A stretch of 64,000 nucleotides of DNA from positions 124,001 to 188,000 of the forward strand of contig CAWAMJ010000010.1 of assembly GCA_963783085.1 (NCBI GenBank), read 5' to 3'. Shown piece by piece: positions 48,108-58,537 of this stretch. The first letter of the stretch is position 1. Each line of letters begins with the position of its first letter. Under the pieces are notes generated by a model that was not told where the DNA came from, did not search any database, and saw only the letters and a list, made by a program, of their open reading frames with translations. Both the position numbers and the translations under genes were made by a program. This DNA comes from CAVYUC01 sp963783085 (GTDB lineage Bacteria; Bacteroidota; Bacteroidia; Bacteroidales; Prolixibacteraceae).

Positions 48108-50708
48108 TTAAATCCACCTGATGTATTTAAAGTCTTGTTTGTTGGGCAGGCCGCTGTTTTTTGGAAACATCCTGATTCCGTAGTTAAAAGAACCAGGGTG
48201 AACAGGATGAAAATTCAATTTATAGGAACAAATATTTTCTTCGTACCTGTCGGTTTCAAACTGAAGGATTTCGATGATTCTTGGTGAATCCTCATCAATG
48301 TTATTTTCGATAACAACGTTATTTTCGATAACAACAAGCTCGAGCCCCACTTCTTCACACTTTAAACCTTTCAGATCAAGGCTGACTTTAACCGGATAAT
48401 CCTGGCCAACTTTCATTATGTTCGTGATGCCGTCAGCAATTTCAACATTTTTCACTTCTATTTTGTCCCAGATCAAACTAATGTTAAACTTCCAGGCCGC
48501 CATTTCTTTCGCCCACCTGTAGTTATCTTTTAGCATTTCCTTAGTCCGGTTGAACTGAGGTAGGTAATAGCGATCCATGTAATCGCTCAGCATTCTTCCG
48601 GTGGTGAAATGAGGTGCAACTTCAGCAATGGTATTTTTAATGTAATCGACCCATTGTTTTGGAATTCCCTCCCTGTTGCGATCGTAAAAAGTTTCGATTA
48701 TTTCGTCTTCCAGGATGTTGTATATAGTTTCGGCATCCAGTTCATCCTGAAAATCCTGCACATCGTAGGCTCGTTCTGCGGGAAGTGCCCAACCGGCGTC
48801 TTCCTTGTATCCTTCTACCCACCAGCCGTCGAGCACAGAAAAGTGCAGGGTTCCGTTCATCACACCTTTTTGCCCGCTGGTACCGGAGGCTTCCAAAGGC
48901 CGTGTTGGAGTATTTAGCCACACATCCACACCCTGGAGCAGCATTTTCGCCAGATTGATGTCGTAATTCTGAACAAAAAGGATTTTTCCCCTGAATTCCG
49001 GTCGTTTCGAAATTTCAACAATGTGTTTAATCAAATCCTGCCCCGCTTTATCAGCCGGATGTGCTTTCCCGGCATAGATAAATTGCACGGGACGATTCTG
49101 ATTGTTTAAAATTTTTGCCAGACGATCGAGATTTCTGAAAAGAAGATATCCCCTTTTGTAAGTGGCGAAACGGCGGGCGAACCCAATTGTCAGCGCATCA
49201 GGGTCCAGTTTACCCATCACTTCGGTAATCAACTTCGGATTTTCGTTGCGTTTTATCCAGTTGTCGGAGAAACGCTGTTTAATGTACCTGATTAGTTTGG
49301 TGCGCAAGGTTTTCCTCAATTCCCAGATGACTTCATCGGGCACTTCGCGTATTTTTTGCCATACGTCGAAATCGAGCTGGTTTTGCGGGAATTGTTCACC
49401 GAAATATTCCCGGTGAATTTTTTTCCATTCCGGCGCAACCCACGATGAATAGTGGACACCGTTGGTAACATAACCAATTTCAATTTCATCTTTCAGAAAA
49501 CCCTGGTACAACGATTTCAGTACTTCTTTGCTTACCTCGCCATGCAGCTGACTCACGCCATTTATTCCCTGCGATAAATGCGAAGCAAGATAACTCATGT
49601 TGAACTGATCTTCAGCCGGGTGGGATTTGCCCAGCATTTCAAATTCGTTCCAGGTCAGCCCGAGCAAATCGGGATACTGGATCATATAATGCTTCAGCAT
49701 ATCTACATGAAACGAATCGTGCCCTGCCGGTACCGGAGTATGCGTGGTAAATATGGTTGAAGATCGAACCACTTCCTTGGCTTCAGCGAAACTTAATCCT
49801 TTTTCCCCGATTAAATTTGTCAGCCGTTCAATGCCGATAAAAGCGGCGTGGCCTTCATTGCAGTGGTAAATGTCGCAATTATAGCCCATTTTGTTTAAGG
49901 CTTTTATTCCTCCGGTTCCAAGCAAAATTTCCTGTTTTAAACGATTCTCATTGTCGCCTCCGTATAAATGGTGAGTCACAAACCGGTCCTGTTCCTGGTT
50001 TTCCGGAATATCGGCATCAAGCAGAAAAAGCTTTACCGACCCGATGTTGACCTGCCAAACTTGAGCTTTCAGCATCCTGCCCGGGTATTGCACCTGTATC
50101 TTTATGAAATTTCCATCGGCATCGACGGCTGGTTGTACGGGAATTTTTGAAAAATGCTGGAATTCGTAATTCGCCATCTGCTCGCCATGCAGGTTCAACA
50201 CTTGTTTGAAATATCCGTACCGGTAAAGTAAACCAACAGCAATGAGGTTTACTTTCATGTCGCTGGCTTCTTTAAGATAGTCGCCTGCGAGGATTCCAAG
50301 TCCTCCTGAAAAAATCTTCAAAGAATCATGAAGGCCGTATTCCATGCTGAAATATGCTATTTGGGGACCATCGAGTTGCTTTCTTTCCGAGAGATAATTC
50401 TGAAACTGTTCGTATACGGCGTGCATTCGGGAAATGTAAAAAGAATCTTTTTCCAGTTCCTGAAATCGCTTGTAGCTGATTTCTCCCAACAAAACCAGCG
50501 GGTTATGAGCACATTCCTCCCACAGTGTTTTGTCGATGTACTGGAACAATTCCCGGGCATCGGGATTCCATACCCACCAAAGGTTTTTCGATAACTCGCG
50601 GAGCGGCGCCAGGCTTTCGGGCATGTGCGATTCCACAATGATTTTTTTCCAGACAGGTTCCTCCGCTGCCATTTGTTCGATATATCGTATTCCTCCTTTT
50701 TCGTCCAT
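48108..50708 (-). CDS. glgP: alpha-glucan phosphorylase
   Basis: 866 residues of the GT35 family in its TIGR02094-like form. An N-terminal domain with LSKNLWWVWNPDARELF leads into IAYFSMEYGLHDSLKIFSGG, NEGHAAFIGIERL and VLYRYGYF-type lines. The PLP lysine is in EASGTSGQKGVMNG. The last 90 residues are a beta-sandwich. It releases glucose-1-phosphate from glycogen. It is the last gene of the minus-strand glycogen set and is separated from GH57 by 91 bp. Confidence 0.94.
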   Translation of the reverse strand: MDEKGGIRYIEQMAAEEPVWKKIIVESHMPESLAPLRELSKNLWWVWNPDARELFQYIDKTLWEECAHNPLVLLGEISYKRFQELEKDSFYISRMHAVYEQFQNYLSERKQLDGPQIAYFSMEYGLHDSLKIFSGGLGILAGDYLKEASDMKVNLIAVGLLYRYGYFKQVLNLHGEQMANYEFQHFSKIPVQPAVDADGNFIKIQVQYPGRMLKAQVWQVNIGSVKLFLLDADIPENQEQDRFVTHHLYGGDNENRLKQEILLGTGGIKALNKMGYNCDIYHCNEGHAAFIGIERLTNLIGEKGLSFAEAKEVVRSSTIFTTHTPVPAGHDSFHVDMLKHYMIQYPDLLGLTWNEFEMLGKSHPAEDQFNMSYLASHLSQGINGVSQLHGEVSKEVLKSLYQGFLKDEIEIGYVTNGVHYSSWVAPEWKKIHREYFGEQFPQNQLDFDVWQKIREVPDEVIWELRKTLRTKLIRYIKQRFSDNWIKRNENPKLITEVMGKLDPDALTIGFARRFATYKRGYLLFRNLDRLAKILNNQNRPVQFIYAGKAHPADKAGQDLIKHIVEISKRPEFRGKILFVQNYDINLAKMLLQGVDVWLNTPTRPLEASGTSGQKGVMNGTLHFSVLDGWWVEGYKEDAGWALPAERAYDVQDFQDELDAETIYNILEDEIIETFYDRNREGIPKQWVDYIKNTIAEVAPHFTTGRMLSDYMDRYYLPQFNRTKEMLKDNYRWAKEMAAWKFNISLIWDKIEVKNVEIADGITNIMKVGQDYPVKVSLDLKGLKCEEVGLELVVIENNVVIENNIDEDSPRIIEILQFETDRYEENICSYKLNFHPVHPGSFNYGIRMFPKNSGLPNKQDFKYIRWI

Positions 50709-50799
50709 ATTTTTAATTTATAGTCCTTATTAATAAAGTCTGCAAAAGTACACTTTCTGTTTATCCTGTGAAGGGGGTGCCTATGTTTTTCTTTTTGTG

Positions 50800-52143
50800 T
50801 TATTTGTCTTTGCCGGAAAGTGCTTTTTTTGCAGGTGTTTTCTTTCTTTTCGGTTGGCGCATCCGTAATAAATCGGCTTCCAGTTTTTTTATTTTTTCAT
50901 CTTTATCATCGATTAACTGGTGAAGCGCCGCAATTTGCTGATCCGTTTCGTCGCCCGGTACAAATGAATTCAGCCTGATGGTAAAATCGCTCAGTACGTT
51001 CATATAATTAATAAAAGCTTCGTAAGGCGATTCGAACGGATTGAAATAGCTGCGGATTTCGCCGCTTGAATAGAATTTTGTTGACATGTAATAAAAATGA
51101 TCGCTTACCTGAAGGTAATTCCAGTCTTTGTTCATTGCAGGATCGGTGCATTTCAGCATCTTCGGGTGAAGTTTATACAGTTTGTCAAAAGCTTCTTTTT
51201 GCATCTTGTTTCCCAGCCAGGCAGTTAAATCCCGTTCTTCGTCGGCCCATGAAATGGCATATGGCACGCTAACCACAGAAACAGGCTGCAATTGCTCTGT
51301 TGCCTCGGCCGGTGTGGCAAACTTTAAGTTTTTATGCATAACCACCTTTCTGGCGAAATGTTCAAGAAAACTGAAGATGCCGCTTTCCTTTTTCTGCCAT
51401 TCGCCAAACGATTCGTAACTTAAAAACAGGTTTACAATCTCTTCTTTTTTATCCAGGTTTTCGATCCACCGGATAAATTTATCGGAGGTTAGCGGGTACT
51501 CCGACCAGTTTTCATTTGAAAAACGAAACGATATGTCATCGCTTAGGTTAAAGTTGCGCATCAGCACTTTTAACCGGGGATTTACTGCATTAACGTACAT
51601 GAAATTGGGGCTTTTCCATCCGAGTACATGTTTGGCGCCTTCTGTGAGAATGGCTTTGTAACCCATATCAGCGACTTTCGCGCCAATTTCGTCGGAATAT
51701 ATCATTTCGGTATTTCTAAATACAGTTGGTGTATGGCCGAAAAGTTCCTGAATCTTTTTCTCGTGTAATTCCACCTGTTCTTCAAAAATTTCAAGGTTTT
51801 TCAACGAGGAAAGGGAGTGGGAATAGGTTTCGGCGAGGAATTCCACGCACCCTGTTTTTGCCAGTTTTTTGAAAGACTCAATAACTTCCGGTGCATATAA
51901 TTCAAATTGATCAAGCGCAGTGCCGGTGATAGAAAAAGCAACTTTAAATTTACCTTCGAGTTCGTTTGCCAGTTTTAACAACAGTTGATTGGTTGCCAGG
52001 TAACAGTTTTCGGCAACTTTGCGCATGATGGTTTCGTTGGCGTAATCATCGTAATAATAATGGTTGTTCCCTATATCGAAAAAACGGTAACGCCGGTGCC
52101 TGAACGGCTGATGTACCTGGAAGAATAAACATATTGATTTCAT
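50800..52143 (-). CDS. GH57-family glycosidase (alpha-amylase/4-alpha-glucanotransferase type)
   Basis: 447 residues. It starts ICLFFQVHQPFRHRRYRFFD, the GH57 motif 1 (H-Q-P), and carries motif 3 with the presumed nucleophile glutamate in VFRNTEMIYSDEIG. Motif 4 is less clear; an aspartate occurs in ISWADEERDLTAWLGN. The C-terminus is a helical, Lys-rich coiled stretch (DDKDEKIKKLEADLLRMRQP). GH57 enzymes hydrolyse or transfer alpha-glucan chains. It lies 10 bp from the GT4 synthase, so the two are co-transcribed. Confidence 0.9.
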   Translation of the reverse strand: MKSICLFFQVHQPFRHRRYRFFDIGNNHYYYDDYANETIMRKVAENCYLATNQLLLKLANELEGKFKVAFSITGTALDQFELYAPEVIESFKKLAKTGCVEFLAETYSHSLSSLKNLEIFEEQVELHEKKIQELFGHTPTVFRNTEMIYSDEIGAKVADMGYKAILTEGAKHVLGWKSPNFMYVNAVNPRLKVLMRNFNLSDDISFRFSNENWSEYPLTSDKFIRWIENLDKKEEIVNLFLSYESFGEWQKKESGIFSFLEHFARKVVMHKNLKFATPAEATEQLQPVSVVSVPYAISWADEERDLTAWLGNKMQKEAFDKLYKLHPKMLKCTDPAMNKDWNYLQVSDHFYYMSTKFYSSGEIRSYFNPFESPYEAFINYMNVLSDFTIRLNSFVPGDETDQQIAALHQLIDDKDEKIKKLEADLLRMRQPKRKKTPAKKALSGKDK

Positions 52144-52153
52144 GGTTAATGTT

Positions 52154-53449
52154 TTACAATTGTTCTTTTAATGTGTTTGTGTAGACTTCCCTAACGTTTC
52201 GGGCGGAATTTTGCCACTTCAATTCTTCCACTTCCTGTTTTCCGGCTTCTTTTAAAAATCCGGAAAGAGAGTTGTAATTCAAAATTCCGTAAATGGCGTC
52301 GGCCATTGCATAGGTGTCCCAAAAGTCGATTTTCACAGCATGTTTTAAAATCTCGGCTACCCCCGATTGATTGGATATAATTACCGGAACTTCAGACTGC
52401 ATGGCTTCGAGGGGAACTATTCCAAACGGCTCGGAAACCGACGGCATAACAAAAACATCAGTCATATTCAGCATTTGATATACATCGTCGCCCTGTAGAA
52501 AACCGGTGAAATGAAATTTATCGGCCATGCCCAAATCTGCAACGCGTGTAATCATTTCAACCATTTTATCGCCGCTACCAGCCATCACAAACCTTACATT
52601 TTTCATTTTTTTCAATACTAAATAAGCCGCTTCAATGAAATATTCCGGTCCTTTCTGCATGGTTATCCGCCCAAGAAAAGTAACCACCTTTTCATTTACC
52701 CCTTTTTTTATACTTAAACCTTCGTTGGCATCAACAGGTTCAACTGCATTGTAAACCGTCGTAATTTTCCCGGGTTCAATGCCATATTTTTCAACCACAA
52801 TATTTTTGGTATAGTTGCTTACCGCAATAATTTGATCTGCCATTTCCATTCCTTCGCGTTCGATGGCATAAACGGTTGGATTGGCATTCCCTCCGCTCCG
52901 GTCGAAATCGGTGGCGTGAACGTGGATCACCAGTGGTTTTTGCGACACTTCTTTTGCTGCTATTCCTGCGGGATATGCCAGCCAGTCGTGCGCATGGATT
53001 ATGTCGAATTCATTATCGCGCGCTATTATTTTGGCTACCGATGCATAGTTTTTAATCTCTTCGAGAAGGCCGGGGCCATACGAACCGCTGAACTCAATTC
53101 GAAATCCGTCGTCGGTTTGCACAAAACGCGAACCCGATGAATATTTCTCTTTTTTAAGGTTCCAGAATTCCTCTTCATTTAGGTACGGAATTAATTTTGA
53201 GCGGACTTCGTAATATTCGATTTTTTGTTTTAAGTCGTCAAACTGTACTTCTTTTTTTGAAACAGGTACCTGGTTCGCACCGATGAGGTGAATGTTTGTT
53301 TGTTCTTCGTCTCCGAAGGCTTTGGGCACCACAAAAATGATTTCAACATCCGGTAATTCAGCCATTCCTTTTGTTAAACCGTAACAGGCTGTTCCCAACC
53401 CTCCTGAGATATGCGGCGGAAATTCCCATCCAAACATTAATACCTTCAT
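52154..53449 (-). CDS. GT4 glycosyltransferase of glycogen-synthase type
   Basis: 431 residues. N-terminal MKVLMFGWEFPPHISGGLGT is shared with glycogen/starch synthases and related GT4 enzymes, followed by IIHAHDWLAYPAGI and the C-terminal EPFGIVPLEAMQSEVPVI donor site. The position among glycogen genes makes it the likely glucan synthase of the cluster; no glgC is in the window, so the donor (ADP- or UDP-glucose) is not settled. Two minus-strand genes flank it closely (10 and 12 bp). Confidence 0.88.
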   Translation of the reverse strand: MKVLMFGWEFPPHISGGLGTACYGLTKGMAELPDVEIIFVVPKAFGDEEQTNIHLIGANQVPVSKKEVQFDDLKQKIEYYEVRSKLIPYLNEEEFWNLKKEKYSSGSRFVQTDDGFRIEFSGSYGPGLLEEIKNYASVAKIIARDNEFDIIHAHDWLAYPAGIAAKEVSQKPLVIHVHATDFDRSGGNANPTVYAIEREGMEMADQIIAVSNYTKNIVVEKYGIEPGKITTVYNAVEPVDANEGLSIKKGVNEKVVTFLGRITMQKGPEYFIEAAYLVLKKMKNVRFVMAGSGDKMVEMITRVADLGMADKFHFTGFLQGDDVYQMLNMTDVFVMPSVSEPFGIVPLEAMQSEVPVIISNQSGVAEILKHAVKIDFWDTYAMADAIYGILNYNSLSGFLKEAGKQEVEELKWQNSARNVREVYTNTLKEQL

Positions 53450-53461
53450 AGTAAAGACCCC

Positions 53462-55408
53462 TCATTCTTTAAAATTCTGAACTAATTTAGTTGCATATAG
53501 TACGCCGGCTACGTTCCACGCCTGCGAAATTGATCCCTGTGCTTTATGCGGCGGATTGCCGTCGTACATTTCAGAAATGGTACCAATGCTGTGCTCTGTC
53601 ATCTCTTCTTCGAAAGCTTCCATCAGTTGTTTTACAAAAGGTAAACCTCCGCGTTTGTGGATTCTCAGATATGCTTCCACAAAAAACCGGATCAGCCACG
53701 GATACACAGCGCCCTGATGAACGGATAGTTCCCGCTGGTCCTGGTTTCCTTCCACAAAACCGCGATACCTGAGATGATCGGGCGAAAGTGTACGCAAGCC
53801 TCTTCGCGTAAGCAGCTTTTGTTTTGCCACGCTCAGAACCGATTTTTGCTGGTCTCTCGATAACGGCGTGTGAATTAAAGCAGCGGCAATTACCATGTTT
53901 GGCCTCACCGCCCAGTCGGCTTGTTTGTCTTTAACAACATCGGCCAGGTGCTGCCTGTCGTTGCTCCAGAAAGTGGTCAAAAATGCAGCGGCAACTTTTT
54001 GTTTCATCTGTTGCCACGACTGAATAAACTCCTTGTCGTTTGCTTTTTCGGCAAGAACAAGCGCGAAACATATCGCATTGTACCAAAGTGCATTAACTTC
54101 AACAGCAAACCCGGCACGCTGAACTACCGGAATGCCACTGGAATAGGAATTCATCCAGGTGAGGGCAGCGCCTTCTTTTTCAGCGTAAATCAATCCGTTT
54201 TCATTCATGCCAATATAACCTGGCGTTGAATTTCTGAAAGCCTCCAGGATTTCTTTTATAGCCGGCCCGAACTGCTTCCAGATTTTTTTCTCGTTGAGCA
54301 TTTTTTTTGTCAAATGCTGGATGCTCCAGATAAACCACAGTGGCGAATCCGCCGAGTGAAAATTGGTTTGTGCATCCTGAATACTGTCGGGAAACATTCC
54401 GTTTTTCAGAAAATGCATATACGTTTCCACAATTTTAATACAGATATCTGGGCGGTTTAACGACCCGTACAATCCGGGAAGCGATATAAACGTTTGCCGT
54501 GTAATGCTGTTGTACCACGGAAATCCTGCAATGATGTCAATGGAATTATTTTTCTGAAAAATAAATTGTTCGCCGGCGTTTTGCAACGAACTTAAAAAGG
54601 TGAACCTCGTCCCCCTTTTTTTCAGTTCCCTGGTAAACCGTTGTTTTAAAGAAACAGGCCTGGTTTCTTCGGTGCCGGCAGCAAAAACAACCGGTTGATT
54701 TTCCGTTAGCGGAAGCTCGAAATATCCCGGAACAAACAAATCTTCAAGGTAATCATATCCTCGCGTTAATTCGGTCAAATATTCGATGTTGTAATACCAG
54801 TCGGGAACAGGCACGAATTCATTTTCATGACAAAGCTGGAGGAATAAATCCGGAAACTGTTCGTACAGCTTTATTTTTATCCCGTTCTCCACTACCGAAA
54901 ATTTAGTGTTGGCAAACATGTTTGCTTTGCTCAACTCATGGATATTCCGGAAAGCCAGAAACGGCTTCAGCCGCAGAACGACCGGAACCGTTGTTTCTTC
55001 AAGGGTATAGCGAATGAGCACCTGCTCTTTTTGTTCTACCAGAATCCGTTCCATGGTTAAAACAACGCCGCCAATCCGGTAGGTGATTTTGGGAATATGT
55101 TCAAAATCAACATTTTGAATGTATTTGTGCCCTTTTGGTTCATAAATCCCGCCTTTATAACGGTGAATCCCCAGGTTGAATTCCTCTTTGTTTTGAACAA
55201 TGGTAGCATCGAGCGAGGAAAGCAGGACGAATTTTTCACCACCTAATCTTTCGATGGGGCTCACCAGTACACCGTGGTATTTACGTGTATTGCAGCCGTT
55301 CAAAGTTGTGCTGATGTACGATCCGGCCCTGTTCGATCGGAGAATTTCCCTGTTTAAGGAATATTCAAGATTAACTAGCTGTTCTTTATCAAACGTGAAA
55401 TTATTCAT
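53462..55408 (-). CDS. glycogen debranching enzyme (amylo-alpha-1,6-glucosidase family)
   Basis: 648 residues. The N-terminal 250 form the beta-rich domain (RSNRAGSYISTTLNGCNTRK YHG), and the C-terminal (alpha/alpha)6 barrel carries FPWYNSITRQTF and FHSADSPLWFIWSIQHL with the catalytic acidic residues expected of GH133-type enzymes. It removes the alpha-1,6-linked glucose left after phosphorylase. It starts 91 bp from the GSCFA gene and ends 12 bp from the synthase. Confidence 0.92.
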   Translation of the reverse strand: MNNFTFDKEQLVNLEYSLNREILRSNRAGSYISTTLNGCNTRKYHGVLVSPIERLGGEKFVLLSSLDATIVQNKEEFNLGIHRYKGGIYEPKGHKYIQNVDFEHIPKITYRIGGVVLTMERILVEQKEQVLIRYTLEETTVPVVLRLKPFLAFRNIHELSKANMFANTKFSVVENGIKIKLYEQFPDLFLQLCHENEFVPVPDWYYNIEYLTELTRGYDYLEDLFVPGYFELPLTENQPVVFAAGTEETRPVSLKQRFTRELKKRGTRFTFLSSLQNAGEQFIFQKNNSIDIIAGFPWYNSITRQTFISLPGLYGSLNRPDICIKIVETYMHFLKNGMFPDSIQDAQTNFHSADSPLWFIWSIQHLTKKMLNEKKIWKQFGPAIKEILEAFRNSTPGYIGMNENGLIYAEKEGAALTWMNSYSSGIPVVQRAGFAVEVNALWYNAICFALVLAEKANDKEFIQSWQQMKQKVAAAFLTTFWSNDRQHLADVVKDKQADWAVRPNMVIAAALIHTPLSRDQQKSVLSVAKQKLLTRRGLRTLSPDHLRYRGFVEGNQDQRELSVHQGAVYPWLIRFFVEAYLRIHKRGGLPFVKQLMEAFEEEMTEHSIGTISEMYDGNPPHKAQGSISQAWNVAGVLYATKLVQNFKE

Positions 55409-55499
55409 CGCAATGTGTTAGAAAAAGTTTCGGAGAAGTTAGGAGTCAGGGTTTTATACCTATCGATCAAAGTTAGCGCATTTAATTTAATTTCTTTAT

Positions 55500-56516
55500 T
55501 CATTTGCCTGTTCTAATTTCATTTATTTGCTTCGTTAAATTTTGTTCTTCCGTCGAAAATTTCAGAATCGGGTACCGCTGTTTCAATTCGTTAATTTTAT
55601 CCAGTGTTTGGTTTAAAAACAACAAATTTTCATTTGTAAACTTATTGATGGATTTATGGTTCAAAGCGCTGCTGATTTTTTGCACTTTTTTTGAAATTTC
55701 GATGCTTTCGGGGCCAATCAGTTTTTCCTGAAAAATTTCCCAAATGTGGTTTACCGCTACTTCGCTGGGGTGAATCATGTCTTCGGCATAAAACCGGTAA
55801 TCGCGTAGCTCGTCCATCATAATTTCATACGATGGAAAATAACTGCATTTATCTTCTCCTGAATTTTTTATCAACTGGTCAACAGCCAACAGCAGCGTTG
55901 ATTTACTGCGCTGGTTTTCTATGGCTCCATCTTTCCAGTGGCGAATGGGGCTCACCGTAAAAACGATTTTAAGCGAATTGTTCCGGTTTCGCACCCTGTT
56001 TAAAATTTCTCCAAATTTCCCCACAATTTCATCCACATTTAAACGGAATCGTTCGAATTCCCTGGCTGGAATTTTATGACAGTTCGAAACAATTTGCCCG
56101 GTTTTTTTATAGCGGTAAACCCAGGCAGTTCCAAAAGTGATAAACAGAAAATCCGCTTTTTTTAAAAATTCTCCGGAAGATGAAATCCTGTTGTTGATGG
56201 CAGTTAACGTTTCTTCGGCGTTGGTCGAGGAAAACCTCCCGTGGTGCGAAAAACTATGCCAGAAACCGTTATGTTCTATTAAATCGTTTTTTTCGAACCG
56301 TTGCTGTTTGAGCAATATATTTAAGCCATTCGCTACTGAAACCGGATTGTACAAAATTCCAAACGGGTTAATATCCACCGGATATTTCAGGTTTGCCATT
56401 CGCAATCCAATGTTTTCAGTAAAACAGGAACCCATAAACAGGTTGTTTTTTTCATATCCTGTTTTGGTGCTGAATTGCGGAATTTCAACCGGGGTTTGAA
56501 ATTTTGTTTTAATCAT
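55500..56516 (-). CDS. GSCFA-domain protein
   Basis: 338 residues. The family-naming segment GSCFTENIG is at about 29-37, with FLFITFGTAWVYRY, FTVSPIRHWKDG and DMIHPSEVAVNHIW further on. The Ser, Asp and His in these blocks are in the order expected for an SGNH-like esterase, which is my inference. It starts two bases after the glgB stop, hence translationally tied to the glycogen operon. A role in trimming or modifying glucan acyl groups is possible, though unproven. Confidence 0.85.
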   Translation of the reverse strand: MIKTKFQTPVEIPQFSTKTGYEKNNLFMGSCFTENIGLRMANLKYPVDINPFGILYNPVSVANGLNILLKQQRFEKNDLIEHNGFWHSFSHHGRFSSTNAEETLTAINNRISSSGEFLKKADFLFITFGTAWVYRYKKTGQIVSNCHKIPAREFERFRLNVDEIVGKFGEILNRVRNRNNSLKIVFTVSPIRHWKDGAIENQRSKSTLLLAVDQLIKNSGEDKCSYFPSYEIMMDELRDYRFYAEDMIHPSEVAVNHIWEIFQEKLIGPESIEISKKVQKISSALNHKSINKFTNENLLFLNQTLDKINELKQRYPILKFSTEEQNLTKQINEIRTGK

Positions 56517-56518
56517 GG

Positions 56519-58537
56519 TTACACTGCTTTCTTGAAATCTATTTTTTTAAAAACCAGCGCTGTACGTGCGGGAAGGTAGATTTTCATGTAGTGCTGGCTA
56601 TCCCTGCCCATGCTTGGCAACGTGTAGTAAAACAAATCTTCATCCACCAGGTCGTGGCCGCCAAACCGCCCGGAATCAGTGTTCAGCACAATTTTATATT
56701 TGCCCGGGCCGAGCGGTATTCCGTAGTCGGTAAACGATTGCGAAGGGTTAAAATTGAACACGAACAAGAACAAACCGCGATGGTAAGCCAGTACTTTATC
56801 GGGTTTGTTTTCCATAACCAAATCCACCGATGGAATTGTGAGTATTTTATGTTCGCTGATTAATCCGATCATTTCCTTGTCGAAATCGTACAACCAGTGG
56901 TATTTTAACGATGTGTCTTCGGAAATGCTCCAAATTCGTCGCGCGTGGTGAAACGACCAGTTGTTTCCTTCTCGCGGAAAGTCGATCCACTCGGGATGCC
57001 CGAATTCATTTCCCATAAAATTTAAATAGGCTCCGCCAGCTGTGGTTGCAGTGATGAGCCGGATCATTTTATGCAACGCAATGCCACGGTCCACAATTAA
57101 ATTGGGCTGGTCCTTACGCATACTGTAATACATTTCTTTATCGATAAGGCGAAAGATGATGGTTTTGTCGCCAACCAGCGCCTGATCATGCGATTCGGCA
57201 TAACTCACTACTTTTTCTTCGCTTCGTTTCGAAGTGAGGCTGTAAAAAATATCGCCGACGTCCCAATCGTCGTCCGATTTTTCTTTGATGATTTTTATCC
57301 AGTAATCCGGAACGCCCATTGCCATCCGGTAATCGAAACCGATGCCGCCCCAATCCAGCGGCGCAGCAAGTCCGGGTTTGCCGCTCATATCTTCCGCAAT
57401 GGAAATGGATTTCGGCTTCACCTGTTTGATAAGCTTGTTTGCCAGCGTCAAATAAGTGGTAGCTTCATAATCGACATTCGGACCGAAATAATCGCCGTAA
57501 TTGGTAAACGCTTTTCCCAGACCATGGTCGTAATACAACATGCTGGTCACGCCATCGAACCGGAATCCATCGAACTTAAATACATCAAGCCAGTATTTTA
57601 CGTTGGAAAGCAGGAAATGAAGCACTTCGTTTTTTCCATAATTAAAAAGGTAAGAATCCCATGCCGGATGTTCGCCCCTTCCACCATCATGAAAAAACTG
57701 ATAACGCGTGCCGTCGTATTTCCCAAGCCCTTCCACTTCGTTTCGTACTGCATGGGAATGAACGATATCCATAATCATACTGATTCCCATTCCATGTGCT
57801 TCATCAATCAGTTCCTTCAGTTCCTCGGGGGTGCCGAACCGCGATGAAGGGGCAAAGAAGCTGGAAACATGATAACCAAAACTTCCGTAGTACGGATGCT
57901 CCGGAATGGCCATCAATTGAATCACATTGTATCCGTTCGACTTGATGCGGGGCAGCATGTGTTGCCTGAACTCGCTGTAAGTATGGACCCATCCTTCTTC
58001 GCCGGCCATCCCGATGTGCGCTTCATAAATTAAGGGCGGTTCGCCGCCGGGCTGATAATCCGGATTTTTCCATTCGTATTCATCCTCAGGATGCCAAACC
58101 TGGGCGTTAAAAATTTTCGAACCGGTATCCTGTACCACTCGTTTTGCCCAGGCCGGAATACGATTCCCATAATCGGTTGCCCAGTGCATGGAAAGAACAT
58201 ATAAATCGCCGTGTTTTAGTGCATTTTCTTCCAGTTGAAGTTCCCAAATGCCGTGTTCCAGCGGATGAAAAGCGTACCGATTTTCTTCTTTCCATTCGTT
58301 GAAACTGCCAATTAAATAGATTGAAATCGCATTGGGGGCCCAGTCGCGTATCACCCAGCCGTTACCGGTTTTGTGGAGTCCAAAATACAGATACCCGGTG
58401 GCAAAATCATTGAGCGAAGCCGGGCCAACCAATTCCTTTTCTTTTTTTTCGGCTGCTTTAATCCGGTTCACGATAGTTTCCTTAAAAGGCTCCAGCCACG
58501 GATCATTCGCAATAAGTCTGGGAAATGTATTTTTCAT
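56519..58537 (-). CDS. glgB: 1,4-alpha-glucan branching enzyme
   Basis: 672 residues. CBM48 domain (GWVIRDWAPNAISIYLIGSF) precedes a GH13 barrel. Catalytic residues: Asp in FRFDGVTSMLYYDHG, Glu in SISIAEDMSG, and Asp in YAESHDQALVGDKT. The FMGNEFGHPEWIDFPREGN line and overall shape fit the eukaryote-like GlgB found in Bacteroidota. It makes alpha-1,6 branches in glycogen. It is the first gene of the minus-strand set, transcribed away from the transsulfuration gene. Confidence 0.95.
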   Translation of the reverse strand: MKNTFPRLIANDPWLEPFKETIVNRIKAAEKKEKELVGPASLNDFATGYLYFGLHKTGNGWVIRDWAPNAISIYLIGSFNEWKEENRYAFHPLEHGIWELQLEENALKHGDLYVLSMHWATDYGNRIPAWAKRVVQDTGSKIFNAQVWHPEDEYEWKNPDYQPGGEPPLIYEAHIGMAGEEGWVHTYSEFRQHMLPRIKSNGYNVIQLMAIPEHPYYGSFGYHVSSFFAPSSRFGTPEELKELIDEAHGMGISMIMDIVHSHAVRNEVEGLGKYDGTRYQFFHDGGRGEHPAWDSYLFNYGKNEVLHFLLSNVKYWLDVFKFDGFRFDGVTSMLYYDHGLGKAFTNYGDYFGPNVDYEATTYLTLANKLIKQVKPKSISIAEDMSGKPGLAAPLDWGGIGFDYRMAMGVPDYWIKIIKEKSDDDWDVGDIFYSLTSKRSEEKVVSYAESHDQALVGDKTIIFRLIDKEMYYSMRKDQPNLIVDRGIALHKMIRLITATTAGGAYLNFMGNEFGHPEWIDFPREGNNWSFHHARRIWSISEDTSLKYHWLYDFDKEMIGLISEHKILTIPSVDLVMENKPDKVLAYHRGLFLFVFNFNPSQSFTDYGIPLGPGKYKIVLNTDSGRFGGHDLVDEDLFYYTLPSMGRDSQHYMKIYLPARTALVFKKIDFKKAV

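Noticed and set aside
57188..57847. 219-codon plus-strand open frame opposite glgB
   Set aside because: It mirrors the branching-enzyme gene, shows no family features and has biased antisense composition. Similar long antisense frames at 1568-2332 (opposite E1), 61533-62141 (opposite the cytochrome) and 41518-42123 (opposite head-GIN) were dismissed for the same reason.
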